DNA of 64,000 bases from JAJKIV01 sp036274195. Its GTDB lineage: Bacteria; Gemmatimonadota; Gemmatimonadetes; Gemmatimonadales; Gemmatimonadaceae. The translations under genes and the position numbers were made by a program. This document shows, piece after piece, positions 1-8,261 of the stretch. Position 1 is the first letter of the stretch; the number at the start of each line of letters is the position of its first letter. Where the stretch lies: positions 38,490 through 102,489 of the forward strand of contig DASUGD010000190.1 of assembly GCA_036274195.1 (NCBI GenBank), written 5' to 3'. Under the pieces are notes generated by a model, which saw nothing but the letters and a program-made list of their open reading frames with translations, made no database searches and was not told the DNA's origin.

Positions 1-554
1 ACGGGCCCGTGCGCGGCGCCGCGACGTGTCAGGTGCACATGCGCAGCTTCACCGACGGTCAGACGATCGACATCGAGCCGTGGCGCGCGCAGGCATTCCC
101 GATCATCAAAGACCTGATGGTGGATCGCGCGGCCCTCGACCGGATCATCCAGGCCGGCGGGTTCATTTCGGCGCCAACGGGCAGCGCGCCCGACGCGAAC
201 GCGATCCCGATTCCCAAGCAGGATGTCGACGACGCCATGGACGCGGCCGCCTGCATTGGCTGCGGCGCGTGCGTGGCGGCGTGCCCTAACGCATCGGCCT
301 CCTTGTTCACCGCGGCGAAGGTCAGCCATCTCGGACTGCTTCCGCAGGGTCAGCCGGAGCGGAATCGACGCGTCACTCGCATGGTGGAGCAGATGGATCT
401 CGAAGGCTTCGGCGGATGCACACTCTTCGGTGAATGCCAGGAGGCGTGCCCGAAGCTCATCAGCATCGACGTCATTGCTCGCATGAACCGGGACTACTTC
501 AAGGCGACCATGTCAGCGCGCGAGGAGTCGAAGCCGTCGGCCGGCTCAGGCTGA
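1..554 (+). CDS. sdhB: Succinate dehydrogenase/fumarate reductase iron-sulfur subunit, 5'-truncated by the window edge
   Basis: The reading frame is already open at base 3 and ends at 554, so only the C-terminal 183 residues are seen; the plant-type 2Fe-2S N-terminal domain (about 65 residues) lies upstream. The visible part starts in the conserved TTCQLHMR-like region (here AATCQVHMR) and the IEPWR motif. It then carries CIGCGACVAACPN, the ligand set of the 4Fe-4S cluster, and CTLFGECQEACPK, the second C-terminal cluster set. The protein passes electrons from the flavin subunit SdhA to the quinone site in the membrane. The sequence type is the one found with menaquinone-linked enzymes, which agrees with the mqn genes at 29631-32756. 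The flavoprotein and membrane subunits should lie upstream of the window. Confidence 0.93.
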   Translation, partial: GPVRGAATCQVHMRSFTDGQTIDIEPWRAQAFPIIKDLMVDRAALDRIIQAGGFISAPTGSAPDANAIPIPKQDVDDAMDAAACIGCGACVAACPNASASLFTAAKVSHLGLLPQGQPERNRRVTRMVEQMDLEGFGGCTLFGECQEACPKLISIDVIARMNRDYFKATMSAREESKPSAGSG

Positions 555-608
555 AGGCGGCGCCGTGCGGCGCGTGACGTGGCGCGGTTGGTGCACCGCT
601 ACGGCGGC

Positions 609-878
609 ATGGAGCGGCCACCCGACACGAATCCACCGAGCGCCGTGAACCGCACGCCGAACCGGGCGACCGAACCGTATCTGGGCGGCGCGGATGCTGT
701 GGAAAAGACGAGCACTCTCGGCGACGTTCACGGCTCCGACGTAAACCGCGAGGCGCAGGCACCCGTCGGGCTGACCGCGACGGTGCCTCACCGCAAGGGG
801 CTGGGAGCGATCGGGTGGGGCCTGCTCGTTCTCGCGATACTCGTCGTGGTAGCGTACGCCACGGGGCTGTTCACCTAA
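609..878 (+). CDS. Small tail-anchored membrane protein, unknown function
   Basis: 89 codons from ATG 609; an in-frame GTG at 579 would add ten residues. The first 60 residues are polar, low in complexity and probably unstructured. The last 25 form one hydrophobic helix (GLGAIGWGLLVLAILVVVAY) ending almost at the C-terminus, as in a tail-anchored inner-membrane protein. It lies just downstream of sdhB and converges with dcd. No family is recognised; it could be an accessory of the respiratory complexes, but only position suggests this. The stop codon lies within the dispersed motif ACCTAACG. Confidence 0.5.
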   Translation: MERPPDTNPPSAVNRTPNRATEPYLGGADAVEKTSTLGDVHGSDVNREAQAPVGLTATVPHRKGLGAIGWGLLVLAILVVVAYATGLFT

Positions 879-913
879 CGCCGCCGCCAACGCCGCGGCC
901 AACGCGTGCCCCG

Positions 914-1468
914 CTAGAGCTTGGGAAGGGTCACGCCCTTCTGTCCCTGATATTTGCCTTGCTTGTCACGGTACGAAACCTCAGGCGGCTCGTCGCCCTT
1001 GAAGAACAGCACCTGCGCGATTCCCTCGTTCGCGTAAATCTTTGCCGGCAGCGGCGTCGTGTTCGAGATCTCCAGGGTGACGTAGCCTTCCCATTCGGGC
1101 TCGAAGGGCGTGACGTTCGTGATGATGCCGCACCGCGCATACGTCGACTTGCCGACGGTGACGGTCACGACGTCGCGCGGAATGCGGAAGTACTCGACCG
1201 ACCGGGCGAGGGCGAAGGAGTTGGGTGGCACGATGCAGACATCACCCTCGAACTCGACGAACGACTTCGGATCGAAGTTCTTGGGATCGACGATGGAATT
1301 GAGAACGTTGGTGAAGATCCTGAATTCGCGCGCCACGCGCATGTCGTAGCCGTACGAGCTGACGCCGTACGAGATGACGCCGGCTCGCACCTGACGGCCC
1401 TCGAATGGTTCGATCATGTGATGCTCGAGCGCCATTCGAGTGATCCAGCGGTCAGATTGGATGCTCAT
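914..1468 (-). CDS. dcd: dCTP deaminase
   Basis: 184 residues, close to the usual 185-195. It deaminates dCTP to dUTP (or to dUMP in bifunctional members) in dTTP synthesis. Visible motifs are the nucleotide-binding VGKSTYARCG at 105-114, the EPEWEGYVTLEISN block at 124-136 with the likely catalytic Glu133, and the C-terminal QGQKGVT loop at 175-181. In the E. coli enzyme the first motif reads GRSS and the second begins DPGWEG, so this is a divergent branch of the family; which end product it makes cannot be read from the sequence. It runs opposite to its neighbours, and its start abuts the heptad-repeat element at 1469. Confidence 0.93.
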   Translation of the reverse strand: MSIQSDRWITRMALEHHMIEPFEGRQVRAGVISYGVSSYGYDMRVAREFRIFTNVLNSIVDPKNFDPKSFVEFEGDVCIVPPNSFALARSVEYFRIPRDVVTVTVGKSTYARCGIITNVTPFEPEWEGYVTLEISNTTPLPAKIYANEGIAQVLFFKGDEPPEVSYRDKQGKYQGQKGVTLPKL

Positions 1469-1622
1469 CGGGAATCGGGAATTGGGAATCGGGAATCGGG
1501 AATTGCCGACCCGAGGTCGCGTCGACGTGAGGCGGCGGAAGATAACCGGAACGGTGAGTCGCGACAGTTCGGCGCGCTCATCTTTGCGTATCGGATTCCC
1601 GATTCCCGATTCCCGATTTCCG
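1469..1622. repeat. Inverted heptad-repeat element, GGGAAT variant
   Basis: Left arm: five tandem 7-mers of the form CGGGAAT (third copy TGGGAAT) at 1469-1503. Right arm: the reverse complement, three ATTCCCG and one ATTTCCG, at 1595-1622. The 91-bp spacer has no clear gene. The arms can fold into a long hairpin. The element fills the divergent dcd/nuoA interval and begins one base before the dcd start codon. It belongs to the same family as the copies at 32758, 39957 and 46788. Confidence 0.9.
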
Positions 1623-1649
1623 ACGTGTTCGCGCGAAGCGCGAACACGT
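1623..1649. promoter_or_regulatory. Perfect 11-bp inverted repeat overlapping the nuo -35 region
   Basis: ACGTGTTCGCG, a 5-base loop (CGAAG), then the exact reverse complement CGCGAACACGT. Its last base is the first T of the TTGACA at 1649-1654. It could be an operator for the nuo promoter, a terminator-like stem, or the outer end of the adjacent repeat element; no T-tract follows, which argues against a terminator. Confidence 0.5.
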
Positions 1650-1678
1650 TGACACTACTTCCGAAAGCAGGGTAGCTT
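1649..1678 (+). promoter_or_regulatory. Putative sigma-70-type promoter of the nuo operon
   Basis: Perfect -35 TTGACA at 1649-1654, 18-bp spacer, -10 candidate TAGCTT at 1673-1678. A start site near 1685 would leave a leader of about 40 bases before nuoA ATG 1724. It is the only consensus-like promoter upstream of the 14-gene operon. Confidence 0.6.
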
Positions 1679-1723
1679 ACCACCTGCGAAGCAAGTGAAT
1701 TATTTCACGAAGTCGGGAGCGTG

Positions 1724-2134
1724 ATGGATCGCACGTATCTACCGATATTGCTGCTGATGGGCTTCGTGGTCGCCAACGCGATACTCATCGTCGCGTTGTC
1801 CCACCTCACGATTCGCCGTCGCGTCACACCGGAAAAGAACACCCCGTACGAATCCGGCATCCCGCCCCTTGGCGACGCGCGCGAACGGTTCTCCATCAAG
1901 TTCTACATGGTCGCGATGTTGTTCATCATCTTCGACATCGAGACCGTGTTCATGATCCCGTGGGGTGTATTCTACCGACAGCTCTCCTGCTCGGTGCCGC
2001 TCGTCACGCTCACCAACGTGTGTCCCGCGGGAAAGCTTTCGTTTTTCGGCCTCGGCGAGATGCTGGTGTTCATGCTGATTCTCGTCGTCGGTCTCGTCTA
2101 CGTCTGGAAGAAGGGAGCCTTGCAGTGGGACTGA
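1724..2134 (+). CDS. nuoA: NADH-quinone oxidoreductase subunit A
   Basis: 136 residues from ATG 1724; a GTG three bases upstream is in frame but too close to the GGGAG ribosome-binding site at 1715-1719. It is a membrane-arm subunit of complex I with three transmembrane helices: near residues 5-27, 62-85 and 108-130. The conserved YESGIPP and KFYMVAMLFIIFDIE segments mark the family; the Cys loop after the first is replaced by IPPLGDAR. It is the first gene of the nuo operon and overlaps nuoB by 10 bases. Confidence 0.95.
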   Translation: MDRTYLPILLLMGFVVANAILIVALSHLTIRRRVTPEKNTPYESGIPPLGDARERFSIKFYMVAMLFIIFDIETVFMIPWGVFYRQLSCSVPLVTLTNVCPAGKLSFFGLGEMLVFMLILVVGLVYVWKKGALQWD

Positions 2135-2751
2135 CGCCTCGCCCTGAGCATCGCGTGGTCGAGTACATCCCGACCTCACAGGAGGGATGGGTTGCGACGA
2201 AGCTCGAGTTTCTCGTGAACTGGGGTCGCGCGAACTCGCTATGGCCAATGCCTTTCGGGACGGCCTGCTGTGCCATCGAGTTCATGGCGACCGCCGCGAG
2301 TCGGTTCGATCTCGCGCGGTTCGGCATGGAGCGCATGAGCTTTTCGCCGCGTCAGGCAGACGTGCTGATCTGCGCCGGCCGTGTGCCGTTCAAGCTCGCC
2401 CCGGTCATTCGCCGGATCTGGCAGCAGATGCCGCAGCCGAAGTGGGCGATAGCCATGGGCGCGTGCGCGTCCAGCGGCAACATCTTCGACAACTACGCCG
2501 TGGTGCAGGGCATTGATACGATCATTCCGGTGGATGTGTACGTGCCGGGATGCCCGCCGCGCCCGGAGGGTCTCATGTACGGCATCGGGCTGCTCCAGCA
2601 GAAGGTGATGCGCGAGCGCATGAAGGACCAAACGATCCGCGCCGAGATGGAGCCGGACCCGAAGAGCAAGCTGTACATCCCGCCGCCGGTCATCGACGAG
2701 CTTTCCGAGCCGTTCGGCAACTCCGTTCACCAGACACGGTCGGGCTTGTGA
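2125..2751 (+). CDS. nuoB: NADH-quinone oxidoreductase subunit B
   Basis: 208 residues from GTG 2125, chosen because AAGGGAG lies just upstream (2111-2117) and the family's N-terminus is short; the open frame runs further back through nuoA. It holds cluster N2, the last iron-sulfur centre before quinone. The four ligands are visible: the tandem Cys48-Cys49 (TACCAIEF), Cys114 (GACASSG) and Cys143 (VPGCPPRPEG). The stop overlaps the nuoC start. Confidence 0.96.
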   Translation: MGLTPRPEHRVVEYIPTSQEGWVATKLEFLVNWGRANSLWPMPFGTACCAIEFMATAASRFDLARFGMERMSFSPRQADVLICAGRVPFKLAPVIRRIWQQMPQPKWAIAMGACASSGNIFDNYAVVQGIDTIIPVDVYVPGCPPRPEGLMYGIGLLQQKVMRERMKDQTIRAEMEPDPKSKLYIPPPVIDELSEPFGNSVHQTRSGL

Positions 2752-3452
2752 GCGACGGGTTCGAGATTCAGTACGCGGGCAGCGCCCTCGGCAACGCAGC
2801 ACCAGCCCCGGTCACGCCGCGCAACGTTCCCAACCGCGGCGGAGAAGAGAACCCATCGGCTGCCGCGCTGCGCCAGCAGTTCGGCGACGCGATCGAGCGT
2901 GTCGACGTCGTGTGGGGTGTGACCAACGTGTACGTGCGGCCCGAGCGCGTCCTCGACATCGTGCGCTGGCTGCACGACGACAGCACGCAGCGGTACGACT
3001 ACCTCTCCGATGTGACGGCGGTCGAGTATCGGGATCTCGAAGCTCCGATCGAGGTCGTGTGGCACCTTCGGTCGCTTCCGTTTCGGCGGGAGCTCCGCCT
3101 CAAGGCGCAGCTTCCGAAAGGCAAGCCGCTCGAGATCGCGAGCGTCTGGTCGATCTACAAGGGTGCCGACTGGCTCGAGCGGGAATGCTTCGACATGTTC
3201 GGCATCCGGTTCATCGGGCACCCCGATCTGCGCCGCATTCTCATGTGGGAGCAGTACCGCGAGGGCTTCCCGCTCCGCAAGGACTTCCCGCTGCGCGGGC
3301 GATTCAGCCGCGCGGAGCAGCTGCGCCAGGCGCTCGCCGCGAACCCCGAAGCGCGCTACTCGATGGAGGAGCTCTCCATCGCCGACGCGTTCGAGGATCT
3401 GCCGACCGACATGCGCAAGCGCCTCAAGGGCGGCGAGCGCACAGGAGAATAG
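2748..3452 (+). CDS. nuoC: NADH-quinone oxidoreductase subunit C (30-kDa)
   Basis: 234 residues from GTG 2748, which overlaps the nuoB stop by 4 bases. The first 45 residues are variable and Pro/Asn-rich. The conserved part contains the 30-kDa signature (ERECFDMFGIRFIGHPDLRR) and the downstream EGFPLRKDFPLRG. It is a peripheral-arm subunit that packs against NuoD. In this operon nuoC and nuoD are separate genes, not the fused nuoCD of E. coli. Confidence 0.95.
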   Translation: MSDGFEIQYAGSALGNAAPAPVTPRNVPNRGGEENPSAAALRQQFGDAIERVDVVWGVTNVYVRPERVLDIVRWLHDDSTQRYDYLSDVTAVEYRDLEAPIEVVWHLRSLPFRRELRLKAQLPKGKPLEIASVWSIYKGADWLERECFDMFGIRFIGHPDLRRILMWEQYREGFPLRKDFPLRGRFSRAEQLRQALAANPEARYSMEELSIADAFEDLPTDMRKRLKGGERTGE

Positions 3453-3454
3453 CC

Positions 3455-4768
3455 GTGGCCACGCAGAAGCGGACGGTCGAAGTCGCGCTCTCGACGACCG
3501 GGGTGGACGCACAGGGACGGCCGCAGCGCGTCCCGCTCGTCATCGCGGATGACGGTTCGCCGGTTGCCGTCGAGGCGCCGCCGATGGTGGAGCCGGATCT
3601 CGCCGGCGAGCACATGCTGATCAACATCGGGCCGCAGCATCCGGCGACGCATGGTGTGCTCCGCCTGGTGCTCGAGCTCGATGGCGAAACGGTCGTGCGC
3701 TGCATCCCCCACATCGGCTACCTGCACTGCGGGTTCGAGAAGCTCGGCGAGTATCGGCAGTACAACCAGATTCTCCCGCTCACCGATCGCGAAGACTACC
3801 TCAACGCGATGGGCAACAACGTCGGTTGCGTGATGAGCGCGGAGCGGTTGTTCGGCATCGAGATCACCGAGCGCTGCAAGGTGTTGCGCGTCATCGCGTG
3901 TGAGCTGTCGCGGATCGCGTCGCACCTCGTGTGGGTGGGCACGACGTGCATCGACATCGGGGCGTTCACGCCGTTCCTCTGGGCGTTCCAGGAGCGCGAG
4001 CGCATCTACGACCTGATCGAGAAGTGGGTGGGCGCGCGCCTGACGCCGACGATCACGCGGGTGGGCGGCCTCGCCGCCGACATCCCCGATGGCTGGATGG
4101 CCGACCTTCGCAACTTCACGGACACGTTCCCGCACACGGTCGACGAGATCGACGAGATGCTGACGAAGAACGGCATCTGGGTCGGCCGGACCATTGGTCT
4201 CGGCGTGATGACGCCGGAGGAGGCGACGAACTGGGGACTCTCGGGTCCGATGCTTCGCGCCTCGGGCGTCGCCTACGACGTGCGGAAGGACTTCCCGTAC
4301 TACGACTACGAGACGTACGACTTCGACGTCCCGGTCGGCACGAACGGGGATGTCTACGACCGCTACCTCGTTCGCATGGAGGAGCTGCGGCAGTCGGTGC
4401 GCATCATCGAGCAGGCCGCGAAGCGGTTGCCGGACGGGCCGATCAACGTCGACGACCCGCGGGTGATCCTGCCTAACAAGTCGAAGGCCACGAGCGAGAT
4501 GGAGTCGATGATCCATCACTTCAAGCTCGTGATGGAGGGCCCGCGTCCGCCGCTCGGCGAAGCGTATGTGGCCATGGAGAGCCCCAAGGGCGAGAAGGGC
4601 TACTACATGGTCTCCGACGGCACGTCCAAGCCGGTGCGCTGGCGCATCCGTCCGCCATCGTTCGTCAACTTGGCCGCGATTCCGAAGATGGTCGAGGGAC
4701 ACCTCTTGTCCGACGTCATCGCGATCAACGCCAGCATCGACATCGTCATGGGAGAGATCGACCGCTGA
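3455..4768 (+). CDS. nuoD: NADH-quinone oxidoreductase subunit D (49-kDa)
   Basis: 437 residues from GTG 3455 with CAGGAGAA at 3442-3449 as ribosome-binding site. About 50 non-conserved residues precede the family core, which starts at HMLINIGPQHPATHG (53-67), a loop that lines the quinone pocket. The SRIASHLVW and C-terminal RIRPPSFVNL and DIVMGEIDR segments are intact. The stop TGA overlaps the nuoE ATG. Confidence 0.96.
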   Translation: MATQKRTVEVALSTTGVDAQGRPQRVPLVIADDGSPVAVEAPPMVEPDLAGEHMLINIGPQHPATHGVLRLVLELDGETVVRCIPHIGYLHCGFEKLGEYRQYNQILPLTDREDYLNAMGNNVGCVMSAERLFGIEITERCKVLRVIACELSRIASHLVWVGTTCIDIGAFTPFLWAFQERERIYDLIEKWVGARLTPTITRVGGLAADIPDGWMADLRNFTDTFPHTVDEIDEMLTKNGIWVGRTIGLGVMTPEEATNWGLSGPMLRASGVAYDVRKDFPYYDYETYDFDVPVGTNGDVYDRYLVRMEELRQSVRIIEQAAKRLPDGPINVDDPRVILPNKSKATSEMESMIHHFKLVMEGPRPPLGEAYVAMESPKGEKGYYMVSDGTSKPVRWRIRPPSFVNLAAIPKMVEGHLLSDVIAINASIDIVMGEIDR

Positions 4769-5328
4769 TGGCCATTTCCAAGGAGATGGGCGGCACGCAC
4801 GCCGAGTCTCATGCCACGCACGGCAGTGCCGAGCACGCGCACGGCGAGCCGCACGAGCCGGTGTTCGTCGGCGAGCGGCGCAAACAGCTCGACGAGCTCC
4901 TCACGCGATACCCGACGAAGATGGCGGCGCTGCTGCCGGCGCTCTGGATGCTGCAGGAGGACCGCGGCTGGGTGAGCGAGGCGGGAATGGCGGAGGTGGC
5001 CGAGGTGCTGTCCCTGACGCCGGCGTACGTGAAGGGCGTGGTGACGTTCTACACCATGTACCACCAGCACCCGGTGGGAAAGTACTTCATCCAGGTCTGC
5101 ACGACGTCGCCCTGCAACGTGTGCGGCGCCGAGGATGTGGTGAACGCGTTCCTGAAGCACACGAAGTGCGGTGAGCTCGGCGTCACGTCCGAGGACGGCC
5201 GGTTCACCGTGATCGAGGTCGAGTGCCTTGGCGCCTGCGGCTTCGCGACGCCGGTGATGATCAATTCCGACTTCATTGAGTCGGTGACTCCGGAGAAAGT
5301 GCCGGACCTTATCTCCAAGCTGACCTAA
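4768..5328 (+). CDS. nuoE: NADH-quinone oxidoreductase subunit E (24-kDa)
   Basis: 186 residues. The 2Fe-2S cluster N1a ligands are Cys111, Cys116, Cys153 and Cys157 (CTTSPC and ECLGACG). The helical N-terminal domain and the thioredoxin-like C-terminal domain are both complete. Unusual: residues 10-30 hold six histidines (THAESHATHGSAEHAHGEPH), absent from most homologues I know. It pairs with NuoF in the NADH-oxidising module. Confidence 0.95.
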   Translation: MAISKEMGGTHAESHATHGSAEHAHGEPHEPVFVGERRKQLDELLTRYPTKMAALLPALWMLQEDRGWVSEAGMAEVAEVLSLTPAYVKGVVTFYTMYHQHPVGKYFIQVCTTSPCNVCGAEDVVNAFLKHTKCGELGVTSEDGRFTVIEVECLGACGFATPVMINSDFIESVTPEKVPDLISKLT

Positions 5329-5338
5329 GCCAGGTATC

Positions 5339-6655
5339 ATGGGATACCCGCACGCCCCGCACCCGCGGGAGACGCTCGTTCTCTCGAAGTACTTCGGCGA
5401 CCGCGATGCCATTGGCCTCGACGGCTGGCGCAAGCGCGGCGGCTACGTCGCGCTCGAGAGGGCGTTAGGCATGACGCCCGCGGAGATCGTCACCATCGTG
5501 AAGGACTCGGGGCTCCGCGGCCGCGGCGGCGCCGGCTTCCCGACGGGCCTCAAGTGGTCGTTCATGAAGCCGGGCGACGGCAAGCCGCACTACCTGTGCT
5601 GCAACGCCGACGAATCCGAGCCGGGCACGTTCAAGGACCGCGAGATCATGCGCTGGACGCCGCACGCGCTCATCGAGGGATGCGCGATCGGCTCCTACGC
5701 CATCGGGGCCGAGACCTGCTACATCTACATCCGCGGCGAGTTCACGGAACCGCTGGAGCGGATGGAGGTGGCCGTGCGCGAGGCGCGCGCCGCGGGGGTC
5801 ATCGGGCCTAACGCGATGGGCACCGGCAAGCGCGTGGACGTCTGGGTGCACAAGGGCGCCGGTGCGTACATCTGCGGCGAAGAAACGGCCCTCATGAACT
5901 CGCTCGAGGGGCGGCGCGGCAACCCGCGCATCAAGCCGCCGTTCCCGGCCGTCGCCGGCGTGTTCGGGCAACCGACGACGATCAACAACGTCGAGACGCT
6001 GGCGGCGGTGCCACACATCCTGAACAACGGCGCCGACTGGTACAAGAAGATGGCGCGGCCCGACAACCCGAAGAGCACCGGCACCAAGCTGTGGTCGGTC
6101 TGCGGGAACATTGCGCGCCCCGGCAATTACGAGGTCGAGATGGGATTTCCGTTCAAGGATTTCCTCTACGACCTGTGTGGCGGTCCCCCGCCGGGCCGGA
6201 AGTTCAAGGCGGTCATCCCGGGCGGCTCCTCCGTCCCCATCATGAACATGGAGGAGGCCGAAGCCGCCCTCATGGATTACGAGGGCATGGTCGCGAAGGG
6301 CTCCATGCTCGGCTCCGCGGGCTGCATCGTCATCGACGATGCCCAGTGCATGGTGAAGCAGATCGCGCGGCTCGCCCGCTTCTACGCTCACGAGAGCTGC
6401 GCCCAGTGCACGCAGTGCCGCGAAGGCACGGCCTGGGCGACGAAGATCATGGAGCGGATCGAGGCGGGCGAGGGGACGATGGACGACCTCGGCACGCTCC
6501 TCGAGATCGGGGAGAACATGACCGGCAAGACGATCTGCGTGCTGTCGGACTCGTGCGCGGTCCCGATCGCGTCCGGCATCCAGAAGTGGCGCGACGAGTT
6601 CGAGGCGCACATCAAGGGCAAGCGCTGTCCGTTCCGCACCGCGGCCGCGGCCTGA
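5339..6655 (+). CDS. nuoF: NADH-quinone oxidoreductase subunit F (51-kDa, NADH- and FMN-binding)
   Basis: 438 residues. It oxidises NADH via FMN and passes electrons to cluster N3. The NADH-binding glycine loop GRGGAGFPTG is at 61-70 and the FMN-site NADESEPGTFKDR at 89-101. The 4Fe-4S ligands are in ESCAQCTQCREGT (Cys354, 357, 360) plus the Cys of GKTICVLSD near 400. A dispersed motif CGTTAGGC lies near the 5' end (5463). Confidence 0.96.
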   Translation: MGYPHAPHPRETLVLSKYFGDRDAIGLDGWRKRGGYVALERALGMTPAEIVTIVKDSGLRGRGGAGFPTGLKWSFMKPGDGKPHYLCCNADESEPGTFKDREIMRWTPHALIEGCAIGSYAIGAETCYIYIRGEFTEPLERMEVAVREARAAGVIGPNAMGTGKRVDVWVHKGAGAYICGEETALMNSLEGRRGNPRIKPPFPAVAGVFGQPTTINNVETLAAVPHILNNGADWYKKMARPDNPKSTGTKLWSVCGNIARPGNYEVEMGFPFKDFLYDLCGGPPPGRKFKAVIPGGSSVPIMNMEEAEAALMDYEGMVAKGSMLGSAGCIVIDDAQCMVKQIARLARFYAHESCAQCTQCREGTAWATKIMERIEAGEGTMDDLGTLLEIGENMTGKTICVLSDSCAVPIASGIQKWRDEFEAHIKGKRCPFRTAAAA

Positions 6656-6689
6656 GGCCGCGTGCGCTCCAAAGCCTAACGACGAGTCA

Positions 6690-8261
6690 ATGGCTGACGT
6701 CAAGACGATCAATCTGACCATCGAGGGCAGGCCGGTCGCGGTTCCGGAGGGCACGTCGCTCCTCGAGGCCGCGCGCACGGTCGGCGTGCTCATCCCGCAC
6801 TACTGCTACCACCCAGGGCTCCCGGTGGCCGGCGTATGCCGGATGTGCCTGGTCGAGGTGGAAAAGGCGCCGAAACTCGCTCCCGCGTGCGCCACGTCGG
6901 TTGCCGACGGGCAGATCGTGCACGTGCACTCCGAGAAGGCGCGCGAAGCCCGCAAGGGTGTGCTCGAGATGCTGCTCATCAACCACCCGCTCGATTGCCC
7001 GATCTGCGATCAGGCCGGTGAGTGCGAGCTGCAGGATTACACCTTCCAGGAAGGACGCAAGGACTCGCGGTACAAGGAGCCGAAGCGGTTCAACCCGATG
7101 GAGGACTTCGGCGGCGACGTCGTCTACGTCCCCAACCGGTGCATCCTCTGCACGCGTTGCGTCCGGTTCATGGACGACGTGGCGCAGGAACCGGTGCTCA
7201 ACGTCAGCGAGCGCGGGGACCGCGCGTACATCGGCAAGTTCGAGGGAAAGGACCTGACGCATCCCTGGGCCGGTAACGTGGTGGAGCTCTGCCCGGTCGG
7301 CGCCCTCCTGTCGAAGGACTTTCTGAACAAGGCGCGCGCGTGGGAGCTCGATCGCACGGCGTCCATTTGCCCCAACTGCACGCAGGGCTGCAACGCCATC
7401 GTCGAGACGCGCGACAACACCGTCGTGCGCATGCGTCCGCGCGCCAACCCGGAGGTCAACGAGTATTTCCTCTGCGACGCTGGTCGGCTCGACTATCGCT
7501 GGATGAACGGCCCGAACCGCCTGGAGCTGCCGCAGGCACGCCAGAACGGCCTGCTCGCGGACGCCGACTGGGACGTCGCGTTAGGCGCCGCCGCGGCCGC
7601 CATCCGGGGCAACCGCACGCTCGTCGTCGCATCGCCCATGCTCTCGAACGAGGCGCTGCACTTGCTGTCCCGGCTCATCCGCAAGACGGGCGGCCGTGGT
7701 GCGTTCCGCGTGGCTCGCGGCCCGGAGGCACCGCTCCCCGGCGTGAAGGATCTCGCGCTCCGCAGTGAGCGCGCCGCCAACGTGGTCGGCGCCGAAAAGC
7801 TCGGCTTCACGAAGACTGATACGCCACTCGCCGGGTTGCAGCCGACGGACGTCCTCGTCATCGCGGACCATGCGCTGACCGACGCCGAGATCGAGGCCGC
7901 GAGCCGCGCGGCCGCGGTCGTCGTGATCGGCACCACGCTGCCCGCGAGCCTCGCCAACATCGCGGCGGTGCTTCCCATTGCCAACTTCGCCGAGGAGGAG
8001 GGCACGTTCACGAACCTCCGCGGCAGAGTGCAACGATTCCTGCAGGCCAAGGCAGCCCCCGGCCTCGCACGCCCCAGCGGGTTCGTGCTGTCCGATCTGC
8101 TCGGAGCGTTAGGCGAGTCGGCCAACTACTTCCTCCCGGCCGACGTGTTCGCGGCGCTCGCGGCGAGCCACGCCGAGTTCGCCGGTCTGACCTACGATCG
8201 CATCGGGCTGCGCGGACTCCCGGTAATCAACGCCCCGCAGCCGGCAGGAGCGGCCCAGTGA
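6690..8261 (+). CDS. nuoG: NADH-quinone oxidoreductase subunit G (75-kDa)
   Basis: 523 residues. In order: a 2Fe-2S domain (CYHPGLPVAGVCRMC), a His/Cys-ligated cluster region (NHPLDCPICDQAGEC), a ferredoxin-like set (CILCTRC and ELCPVGAL), and CPNCTQGCN at the start of the molybdopterin-like fold. That fold is much shorter than in the 908-residue E. coli protein and shows no sign of cofactor binding, as is common outside enterobacteria. It chains electrons from NuoF towards NuoB. Confidence 0.94.
   Translation: MADVKTINLTIEGRPVAVPEGTSLLEAARTVGVLIPHYCYHPGLPVAGVCRMCLVEVEKAPKLAPACATSVADGQIVHVHSEKAREARKGVLEMLLINHPLDCPICDQAGECELQDYTFQEGRKDSRYKEPKRFNPMEDFGGDVVYVPNRCILCTRCVRFMDDVAQEPVLNVSERGDRAYIGKFEGKDLTHPWAGNVVELCPVGALLSKDFLNKARAWELDRTASICPNCTQGCNAIVETRDNTVVRMRPRANPEVNEYFLCDAGRLDYRWMNGPNRLELPQARQNGLLADADWDVALGAAAAAIRGNRTLVVASPMLSNEALHLLSRLIRKTGGRGAFRVARGPEAPLPGVKDLALRSERAANVVGAEKLGFTKTDTPLAGLQPTDVLVIADHALTDAEIEAASRAAAVVVIGTTLPASLANIAAVLPIANFAEEEGTFTNLRGRVQRFLQAKAAPGLARPSGFVLSDLLGALGESANYFLPADVFAALAASHAEFAGLTYDRIGLRGLPVINAPQPAGAAQ

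Noticed and set aside
1469..1622. CRISPR-like array
   Set aside because: The units are 7-mers in direct contact, inverted between arms, with no unique spacers and no cas genes.
815..1675. 286-codon plus-strand frame covering dcd and the repeat element
   Set aside because: It is the antisense of dcd; its C-terminal half only translates the GGGAAT repeats.
1960..2124. Upstream extension of nuoB into nuoA
   Set aside because: The family's short N-terminus and the ribosome-binding site at 2111-2117 support GTG 2125.
3356..4702. Long minus-strand open frame (448 codons) opposite nuoD
   Set aside because: It is Arg/His/Asp-rich antisense translation typical of high-GC genes; nuoD on the plus strand is unambiguous.
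2748..4768. Fused nuoCD gene
   Set aside because: nuoC has a stop at 3452 and nuoD starts at 3455 in another frame with its own ribosome-binding site.
5465..6793. Long minus-strand open frame opposite nuoF
   Set aside because: Same composition artefact; no recognisable domain.
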